Shown: positions 55,561 to 64,000 of the stretch, in pieces | Position numbering within the stretch: the first letter of the stretch is position 1 | How the letters are laid out: the number at the start of each line of letters is the position of its first letter | NCBI RefSeq assembly: GCF_020283565.1 | Contig: NC_060059.1 | Coordinates: 15,693,501-15,757,500 of the forward strand | DNA from: Trifolium pratense | Taxonomy: Eukaryota; Streptophyta; Magnoliopsida; Fabales; Fabaceae | Direction: 5' to 3' | Length of the DNA stretch: 64,000 bases | Made by a program: the position numbers and the translations under genes | The notes under the pieces: model-generated | The model's input: only the letters and a program-made list of their open reading frames with translations | Databases searched by the model: none | Told to the model about the DNA's origin: nothing

Positions 55561-57555
55561 TTATTATTTTATGAGTTTATAAGTTGTTGTCTTAATGCAC
55601 TATATATTTTTTTCTTCACCATAATTTTATTCCACTTGACTTTTATGATAAATTTTTCAATATCATAAATTGTTTACTTTCTTAGGATCTACATATAATA
55701 TTTTTATAGATAAATGAGGGTATACACATGTTTGAATTTGAATAGTTTTACTTAAATTTTGATGAAGTAAAATTATAAAATTCTTATGTGAGTTATGTCT
55801 CCCGGCTCATCAAAGATAAACTTTTATAATAAAAAAATGAAAAATATTACAAATAATGGGACACATCTCATTTTTTTTTTTGTGTATGCACAAATGCTAG
55901 TGAATTTGGATTTCACTACAAAATAGAATGATGTAGTAATAAATTTATATCGCCTGAGTTAAAATAAATGGTCGAGATTTTATACTATATGAAATTGTTG
56001 AAATCTACATAATTGTAGTTGAATTGGGCATAAATTCAATTAATTTAAAAATTGGTAAAGTCGTGAGTTTTAGACCATGCAATCTTGATTAAACGGTTCA
56101 TGCATTATCTTACAAGTTTATATTAAACAACTATATGATCTTAATTGAACGTTCTAAATCGCTGACGACCTCATTTAATCCAATCTTAGATGAACCACAT
56201 GCCTATTGTCAAAATTAAAAACATGTAATTGCATGATTTTAGGGCAAGGGATCCCCATCAAATGCTAGTAGGGTGAGGGGTGGACCCTTCTCAACTATTG
56301 AAGATAGTAAGAAACATCAATTTTCATTTGGATTTTTCCTATCATTGTCGCATGTTTTTCAGTTTGGTAGTAGTGTAAGGGTATGGGGACCCTATGATTT
56401 GTTTGCTACTTGATGAATCTGAACGATGATTGTAATTTATCAAGAAACATTTACTTGTCCTTTCTGTCTCCCACTTGATTATTATTCACACAATTTCATT
56501 TTTCTGGGCTCAGAAAATTCGAAAATATTTGTTTATGTCTTTCAAAAGGTACACACAAAACAAAAGCAAGTGCCATAAGACATAATATATTTTTAATTAA
56601 TATTTATGGAAGAATGTTAGTGAAATAGAGGCCGTTGGTTCCTTCAAATAAATCAAATTTCAACAGCTGCACAATAACCTATTTGATTGGAGCTGGTGAT
56701 GTTACAGCAGAAGGGCCATATATGTGTAGTATTAAATCATTATTTATTAGATTTCAAATTGCAATGTCAATTAATCTAATCTCTCGAATTTTCAAAGAGG
56801 CAAAAAATTAAAGAATATTCATGATAATATATAAATTACTCATATGAGTTTTGAAAGATTTTTTATTTTGATAAATTGATGTTGCTCAACTTGGCATTGT
56901 TAATATGCATAAGTGGGACATGTGGTGGGTCAACATATTATTTTCCATATATTTTTTTATAATGGAATCAAGAATCGAACTTAGGACTTCATTCATATAT
57001 AGTACACAAACTCATCACTATCGACTAAATTTAGTGGCTTTATTTTCTTCAATCATTTAACTTCTTTCCTCTAGTATCTTAGGAATTCCCTTAAACCAAT
57101 AATTAGAAGAGTCGTGTTAACTAGTATCTTTAAAGTACTAATTAAAAAAACGTAAATTTTGCATTAAAAACATCATTTTTTTTTTTACGTAAATCAGATA
57201 TTCTTTGCACGTAATTGAAAAAACTAATTTCTCGAATTTTATAAAACGTAAATGGATGACAAATTCTTCCTAAACATTTTAACACTAAAACAACTTCTTC
57301 TTTTTTATTTTTTATTTTAAGAATATTAACTATACAAATTTTAAAATAATTTTATTATAATTAAACATTTTCCTAGTTAGAAAATTAAAATATAGTAATG
57401 TCCTTGGTTGCAACTTGTGAGAGCATTGTGCAACACGAGAAGAGATCTGTGTAGTTGTTATAAGACATTATTGACCTCAAACCAAACACTTTTCAACAGC
57501 ATATTCATAGGAATCACAATATCACATGGTGTACTAACTATGTCCCACTAGATAG
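55561..57555. other. Intergenic AT-rich region
   Basis: No gene seen. A SINE-like minus-strand B box (AAGTTCGATTCTT) is at about 56962-56974, and a degenerate AAATGGATGACAAATTC repeat (57252) matches 46636. Confidence 0.5.
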
Positions 57556-57561
57556 AAAGCT

Positions 57562-57625
57562 ACTCGATCCGTCCCTTGATTGACACAGTTGACTATAGTC
57601 GTGTTGTGTCAATCAATTTGGGACG
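57562..57625. mobile_element. Miniature Stowaway-type hairpin in the GBSS1 promoter
   Basis: CTCGATCCGTCCCTTGATTG then ACACA, and TGTGTCAATCAATTTGGGACGG, form a near-complete hairpin of only about 65 bp, with CGTCCC ends as in mariner MITEs. It lies about 350 bp upstream of the GBSS1 start codon. Confidence 0.6.
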
Positions 57626-57674
57626 GAGTCACACAATCATGATGTGTATGTGTACGCTTCAAATCACTTTCTTC

Positions 57675-57685
57675 TGCCACGTGTC
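57675..57685 (+). promoter_or_regulatory. G-box in the GBSS1 promoter
   Basis: GCCACGTGTC contains a palindromic CACGTG core, the site for bZIP and bHLH factors, about 100 bp upstream of the probable leader exon. Light, circadian or ABA control through it is plausible from other GBSS promoters but not shown here. Confidence 0.55.
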
Positions 57686-57764
57686 AAAATATATTAATCA
57701 ATGCTTTCTTCTCCCACAGTCCCACTGCTACAAAATGCCACTCTTATGATCATTTTTAACAGGC

Positions 57765-57975
57765 ACACACTCACTAACTCAGTAGCACCACCAATTTCAC
57801 CACCTTCCACCGCCGCTGAGTAACCGGTAACTAACTAACTCACTCCACCGCCATGTCACTTCCAGATCCAGATCAATTAATTAATCACCTATTTCATTTA
57901 TTTTGCTAGCTAACACAAATTATTCTAACTAAGTAGCTAATTAATTTTGGTTTATTTATTTATATATATGCAGAA
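57765..57975 (+). other. GBSS1 leader exon and leader intron
   Basis: The C/A-rich leader (about 57765-57827) ends GAGTAACCG followed by a donor GTAACT (57828). The acceptor TATATATATGCAG ends at 57973, two bases before the ATG. A leader intron is usual for plant GBSS genes. Confidence 0.55.
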
Positions 57976-60900
57976 ATGGCAACTGTGACGGGATATTTTG
58001 CGTGCCTCAATTATCAGGGAAGATTAACAGAGTCTAAGCCTAAGATAACTACTTGTTTCAATAATAATAGTAATAAACAAGTGTTTACTTATGTTGGTTT
58101 GAGATCCCTCAACAAGCTGCACGTGCAAACAGTACGTGCTACTCCATCTTCTTCGATAACAACGAGTGATAAGAGTGAGAGTGATAAGTTTACTGAGAAA
58201 ATATTAGGGTGTGGTGGAATGAATTTGGTGTTTATTGGAGCTGAAGTTGGACCTTGGAGTAAAACTGGTGGACTTGGTGATGTTCTTGGTGGTCTTCCAC
58301 CTGTTTTAGCAGTAAGTTACTTTTCCATTTCAATTATCATATACACTAACCGATAATAATTTCAGAAAATGACTTATAATTATAAGTGTAAGTGTCATGT
58401 CACTACCGAACATCATTGCATGTCCGACACTAGGACACTTCACATTTTATCATCCTTATGTTTGGATTCACCACACCGTAAATCAAAACATGCATGGTCA
58501 TAAGACACACTGACATTGGACATGACACCGACACAACATTAGTAATAATTTTAAGGAATTGAATGTAGTCAAATGTGTGTGTTTGTGGACATGGCTTCAA
58601 TTTTAAGTGTTCGTGCTACTACATAGATAATTTTTTTCTAATTGTATTTTACTTTGGTAATTGTTCCTGATGATGAAATTTTGTGATAATTTAAATTATT
58701 TATTTAGGGAAATGGGCACCGTGTTATGACTGTGTCACCGCGTTATGACCAATACAAGGATGCATGGGATACTAATGTGGTGGTTGAGGTAACTTTTTTT
58801 TTGTATATGTATAAATCTTGAAATTAATTAGTAGGAATTGAATTATCACTTGTTAATGATTTTCTTACATTATTAATTTTTGTTATTGTTGGTACCTGGT
58901 AGATCAAAGTTGGAGATAGAATTGAAACTGTGCGTTTCTTTCACTGTTACAAAAGAGGAGTTGATCGTGTTTTTGTGGATCACCCACTTTTTCTTGAAAA
59001 GGTTGTGTTTCTATGCTTTAACTTGTTGTCATAAATCAATGTAATGTTTATATTTTATAGGATTGAATATGTGTTTAGAGTTAAATTGACTTTATTTTTT
59101 GGCAATTCGAATCTGAAAGGTGTGGGGGAAGACCGGATCAAAACTCTATGGTCCTAAAACTGGAATTGATTATAGAGATAATCAACTTAGATTCAGCTTA
59201 TTGTGCCAGGTACCTACCTTTTTGCTTTGTATTTTCTACCTTTATTGCTTTACCCTGTGTTAATCTTTGGCCCTCTTTAGATAGAGTTTAATTAAGCACT
59301 CGTCACATAAGTGCTTATATATTAGCTATTTTTATAACATGTTTTCATAACCAATTTTGGAGAGGTTAACGAAATAAGCTGAAAACGGCATATGTAAGTT
59401 GATATACTCAAATAAGTCAATCCAAACAAATAATTTGTTGATGGTAAATATTAACACTTGATAGCTGAGAATAGATACTCCTTTATATTGACCGACCCTA
59501 GACATGATCATTATCAATGTGCTCGACAACTTTCAGGCTGCACTTGAGGCACCGCGGGTTTTGAGCTTAAATAGCAGCAAATATTTCTCCGGACCATATG
59601 GTGTGACTCTCTTGTCTATTAATTTATTGATCTGAAATATTTGTTTGAGAATAAACTTCAACTTAAGTTTACAAGCTTTTTATGTCTTCCCGCAGGCGAA
59701 GATATAGTCTTCATTGCCAATGATTGGCACACTGCTCTTCTTCCATGCTACTTGAAATCGATATACAAGTCTAGGGGGATTTACAAAAATGCGAAGGTGA
59801 GGATTTGTTTGCTTTTCGGATGTACGAAATCTATTTAGCATAAGGAAGCTGACTTTCTTTGTAATCACGGCAGGTAGCGTTTTGTATTCATAACATAGCC
59901 TACCAGGGAAGACATGCCTTTGCAGACTTCGATCTTCTCAATTTACCTGATGAATTCCGAAGCTCTTTCGACTTTATTGATGGGTATGATACGGTTATCC
60001 TTCTAAAAATTGCATTAGAACATAGGTCTTGTGTTCATACACTTAAGTTACTATTGCCAACTATGTATGTTTTTCTTTTTTAGGTACACTAAGCCCGTGA
60101 AGGGAAGGAAAATCAATTGGATGAAGGCCGGAATATTAGAATCCGACCGAGTGTTCACTGTAAGTCCACATTATGCCGAGGAACTTGTTTCTGGAGAAGA
60201 CAGAGGTGTGGAATTGGACAATATCATTCGCTCAACTGGTATCACTGGTATTGTGAATGGCATGGATAATCGAGAGTGGAGTCCACAAACTGATAGATAC
60301 ATCGATGTACACTACGATGCAACAACTGTAAGTAACATCTTCTTTGTTTAACATGGATTCATCATTAAAGTGGAATATAGAAACCAATTCTCATCAAAAC
60401 TGTCATTTTTAGGTCACCGAAGCAAAATCTCTGTTGAAAGAAGCTCTTCAAGCAGAGGTTGGGTTGCCTGTTGACAGAAGTATCCCTTTGATAGGATTCA
60501 TCGGAAGACTAGAAGAGCAGAAAGGTTCAGATATTCTTGTTGAAGCTATTGTGAAGTTCATTGACGAAGATGTTCAGATAATAGTTCTTGTAAGTGTCTT
60601 TATTAGACTTTTTCCTACACTTTTCTGATACTGTTTACCTAAACAAAACTGTGCTGATGATTCGTATTCTTTCTACCTCAGGGAACTGGCAAAAAGATCA
60701 TGGAGAAGCAAATTGAGGAGCTCGAGGTAACGTATCCTGGCAAGGCAATCGGGGTAGCAAAATTCAACGGCCCCTTGGCTCACAAAATAATTGCTGGAGC
60801 TGACTTTATAGTGATCCCAAGTAGATTTGAGCCTTGTGGTCTAGTTCAGTTGCATGCCATGCCATATGGAACGGTAGAGTTTTTGTGCTTTCTTTTTCTA

Positions 60901-61656
60901 CATAGTCGGTGAATCACACTATCCGATCAAAATCGGATTACTCACATTCTGACTTTGAATTTTTAGACCTGGTATAAAGAAGTCATAAAGTGTGTCATCT
61001 GATCTTGAATCGACATTTTTTTATCTAGTGACTGTGTCAAATGCATAATTCCATAACTATATTTCATATTGACCTAGATGTTCCTAAACATAAAAATGCT
61101 TGAAACAGGTTCCCATAGTTTCCTCAACCGGTGGACTTGTTGACACTGTGAAAGAAGGTTATACAGGATTCCACGCCGGAGCATTCAACGTAGAGGTAAG
61201 AACATAACAATACTTTTTTTCCTTCTCATTTTGATAGAGGAGTGAAACTAAAAGATTTTAACTTGGGTTGTTTTTTAGTGTGAAACTGTTGATCCAGATG
61301 ATGTAGATAAGTTAGCAACAACAGTGAAGAGAGCCATTAAAACCTATGGTACACAAGCCATGAAAGAGATTATCCAGAACTGCATGGCCCAAGACTTTTC
61401 GTGGAAGGTAAGGCGCCGTATGAAACTTTTGTTTTGCTTACAGTACACTACAAAAGATGTTTACGCCTCTAGAGGCATGAATGATGAATATTCGTGGAGA
61501 GAAACGCAGTTCAGCTAATCGTTAAAATTTCTGATGTAGGGACCGGCCAAACTTTGGGAGAAGGCGCTATTGAGCCTCGAGGTCGCAGGCAACGAACCTG
61601 GAATAGATGGCGAGGAGATTGCTCCACTTGCTAAGGAAAATGTGGCTACTCCTTGA
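57976..61656 (+). CDS. GBSS1: Granule-bound starch synthase 1, chloroplastic/amyloplastic
   Basis: Thirteen exons: 57976-58311, 58708-58788, 58903-59001, 59120-59209, 59537-59600, 59696-59796, 59874-59983, 60084-60327, 60413-60589, 60682-60873, 61109-61195, 61279-61407, 61540-61656; total 1827 nt, 608 residues. It transfers glucose from ADP-glucose to alpha-1,4-glucan chains and makes amylose inside starch granules (EC 2.4.1.242). Residues 1-77 are a serine- and threonine-rich plastid transit peptide. The mature part starts near [20 protein letters not shown], with the ADP-glucose-binding KTGGL at 96-100. The GT5 domain is followed by the GT1-like domain from about 430 ([13 protein letters not shown]), with [20 protein letters not shown] and the second looped motif STGGLVDTV. 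The C-terminus ends [12 protein letters not shown], typical of GBSSI. Length matches the family (about 605-615). Confidence 0.95.
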
Positions 61657-62530
61657 GCATCAACAAGGATATCCTCATTTTAGATATCGTCATGATAAAA
61701 AACGATATCTAATACTCGCGTGCTACTAACTCGGAAACTGCAGTTAATGAACGAGTTCTAACAGAGGAACTAATAGTTCTAAAATAGAACTTAGTTGAAG
61801 GTGTCTTTATGATGCAACGTATATAAGCTAAAACTAACGTAAGGTTGTTTGGAATAAGGTCTTGTTTCTACGAAGTTTAAATTAAGTTCAAGATAATAAA
61901 GGCCTATTCAATGTTGTTTAATTATTTTCATATGGCATTTTGTGGTGGAATTAATAATCATAGGAAGGAACATGGCTTATTCTATTTTGTGATGTTAATG
62001 GCAATGTGGCATCAGATGATGCAGAGAATAAGTTGACGGATAAATCAACGGCTAAATTAGACTCACACCAAAGTCATTTTAAAAGGCAAAGATATATGGT
62101 CAAACTCTTACTTAAAAATATGAATGTGTAGAACATAGGTGTTTTTTTTTTATATAAATATAAGTGGTTGGTGATCAAACAAATAGTGTAGAGTATAATA
62201 TATCACTAAATTCAACTATTTGAGAAAGATATTAATTGACAAAGTTTTGAACGTGATTAAATGATATGAAAGGAAATAACTTTGCCTACAATACAGTTTT
62301 GAGTTGTAACTCAGTTTATGAAATACGTTAATTATACAATGAATTTAAAAAATTGATTTTTACTTATATAGTAGTATTACGGAGGGAGTAGTTTATCTAT
62401 ATTAGTGTTTTTGCCACGTATTTGTATGATATAATATATAATATGTGAGTTAGCAGGTCAAAAGCGTAGTGAATACATTTAATGTAGATTCTTTATGTAT
62501 TTTAACTCTATAAATCTTTCACCGTAAAGA
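61657..62530. other. GBSS1 3' untranslated region and intergenic sequence
   Basis: The untranslated region probably ends near 61900 (AAGATAATAAAGGCC at 61891). Beyond it there is only AT-rich sequence with a Stowaway end ATTACGGAGGGAGTA (62377-62391). Confidence 0.45.
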
Positions 62531-62534
62531 TTAT

Positions 62535-62740
62535 TTCAAAACACGCGATGGATGGTGGAAGTGCAACGTTGACGTGAGTTTATCACAAAATCCATGTGCC
62601 ACAGGCTGGGGCTGGTGTATGCGAAACTCAGAGGGTTTCTTTGTTGCAGCAAGTACAAATAAATGAATGCACAAGTTTACTGCAGCAGAAGGCGAAGCTA
62701 CGGCTATTTTGGAAGCTATTTTAGCTGCATGATATCTTTA
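62535..62740 (+). pseudogene. RNase H-like (LINE-associated) relic
   Basis: The readings WWKCNVDVSLSQNP, ATGWGWCMRNSEGFFVAAS and AEGEATAILEAILAA follow the order of the plant RVT_3 RNase H domain found downstream of LINE reverse transcriptases and in small host proteins. A stop after AASTNK and missing flanks show it is dead. Confidence 0.6.
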
Positions 62741-63489
62741 AGTTTTCTAACAACTTCCTTAACAACAGAAGTTTTGTGCTTAAAATTGGATGTTCAAGAT
62801 ATCATTTAGTGCCTTAGAAATTAACTTCAATAATAAGTACTTTCTCTAATTCTCAATATAAAAGAAAATTTACTTTTAAGATAGATTGAGTGACTAATTT
62901 ATCTTATAAAGAGTAAATTCTCTCTTATATAAAGAATCAGAGATATTAATAATTAAGAACCAAAATATGTTTCTATGATTCTTCAATTTACTTATTATGC
63001 AAGTGATTAAGATATTCAAATGATAAACGGAACATTATTATCTTAGTTTGTAATGAGCACTCGCAATTAAAGATATCAATTTGTATATATAAATACTATT
63101 TTATACATATTTTCGTGGAGATATTCCGTTTGAGTCTCTGAAGGCGGAGTATTTTTCTCAATGCATAGAGATGGGAGACAATTTAAGTGACAGAGTGGAG
63201 AGTAGAAAAGTACTCCCCACTATCTTGTTCCATTGACATCCCTACTCACAATCTCGAGAAGAATCCTAACTATAATACCAAGTAAATCATGATCCAAATT
63301 ACTGTACAGAGACGTAGTAAATAGAAGCTCTAGTAGCATCTATACTTTCCACCTTGTGATTTGCTTTAAACACATATTGAGGCAGTTGTCCAAGCTTATT
63401 CACGAAAATAGTTTTTTTTTGTCCTCCACAATAATTCAAGAATGACTCCAAACCATAAATGCCATAGGTGGCCCATCACTATTACTTCT

Positions 63490-64000
63490 GGAAATTTTTT
63501 TTTCCTACCCCAACAATCTTCACTTTACCCCAACAATCCTATTTGAAATAACAAATATACCCTCATATATAATGTAAAACGGAAAAAAAAATCATTACTT
63601 ACCCTAGTCAAAAAAAGTGTTCCGGTGTGAGTTTGCCGAAATTGAGAGAGTAAGTCTAATTTTACATACCGGTACACTTTTTCGAAGTGTGCCGGTTTGA
63701 TTTCTTCACCGGTACACTTTTTTCAAGTGTACCGGTATGCATTCGACGTCTGAGTTTCATATTACACACCGGTACACTTTTAAAAAAGTGTACCGGTTCA
63801 CAGTGATTTTTTTTTTGTTTTTTTTTTCAGTGGTGCGTACAAGAGGATCAGATGGTAGAATTAAGCATAACAGAGGATGTGGAGAGTCTCAACGACATCA
63901 GGAGGAGCCGGAACACGATGAGCTGCCGCCAGTGCATGAGGAGCAGGTTGAGGAGCAGGTTGAGGAGCAGGCTGAGCAGCAGGCTGTGCAGCAGGGTTGG
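63490..64000 (+). mobile_element. Left end of a Mutator-like element, possibly coding
   Basis: A terminal region starting TTTTTTTCCTACCCCAACAA resembles the fold-back element end at 33341 (TTTCTACCCCAACAATTG) and likewise has a second TACCCCAACAA and a CCCTCATATATAA-like word. It is followed by palindromes of CGGTACACTTTTTTC / AAGTGTACCGG type (63615-63800). From 63829, after TTTTTTTTTCAG, an open frame VRTRGSDGRIKHNRG followed by E/Q-rich repeats (EEQVEEQVEEQAEQQ) runs off the window. An N-terminus of this kind is seen in plant-mobile-domain (MAIN-like) proteins of Mutator-like elements; that assignment is tentative. Confidence 0.5.

Overview
This window is AT-rich nuclear DNA from a flowering plant, most likely a legume. 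The genes carry many short GT-AG introns and are separated by nested LTR retrotransposons, Helitron, Mutator-like, hAT-like and Stowaway-like elements and SINEs. The legume call is an inference from the repeat types (Angela-like Copia LTRs, an Athila element, TAA-tailed SINE, AT-rich hAT MITEs); I cannot name the species.

Region by region. (1) 1-16.4 kb is a retrotransposon nest. A minus-strand Copia LTR (49-1057) is inserted into the 5' LTR of a Tekay-like, non-coding Ty3-gypsy element (1058-6258). That element in turn sits inside the gag gene of an Athila-type element that keeps gag-protease, two env-like regions and its 3' LTR (6259 to about 13943) but has no reverse transcriptase or integrase. 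Copia LTR fragments follow. (2) 16.4-25.3 kb holds a rearranged, inverted partial copy of the NUP98 gene on the minus strand (23936-17107), interrupted by a young Copia element (18927-21760) and followed by a truncated MITE between two apparently identical 183-bp direct repeats. (3) 25572-30862, minus strand, is an intact eight-exon DEAD-box RNA helicase gene (RH1 type, 497 aa). (4) 31-37 kb holds a Mutator-like element with a fold-back element nested inside it, an unassigned leader exon that may belong to RH1, and a Helitron with a textbook 3' end. (5) 37.7-45.9 kb, plus strand, is the intact NUP98 gene (12 coding exons, 1018 aa). (6) 49203-52589, plus strand, is a six-exon START-domain lipid-binding protein gene (400 aa). 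(7) 52.6-57.6 kb is a cluster of MITE, SINE and Helitron relics. (8) 57976-61656, plus strand, is an intact 13-exon granule-bound starch synthase gene (608 aa). (9) The right edge has an RNase H relic and the start of a Mutator-like element whose terminal sequence resembles that of the fold-back element at 33.3 kb.

The four intact genes are unrelated housekeeping or metabolic genes: mRNA export and nuclear pore (NUP98), RNA processing (RH1), lipid binding (START) and amylose synthesis (GBSS1). Exon models were built by hand from splice sites. In each one the exon lengths sum to an exact multiple of three and give the family's expected length and C-terminus.

The most unusual locus is the inverted NUP98 copy. 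It keeps introns, so it arose by DNA duplication rather than retroposition. It lacks the first two coding exons and the autoproteolytic domain, and it carries four versions of the RAE1-binding (GLEBS) exon joined by abrupt intron-to-intron jumps that look like repeated template switching. With the intact gene it forms an inverted repeat with a spacer of about 16 kb.
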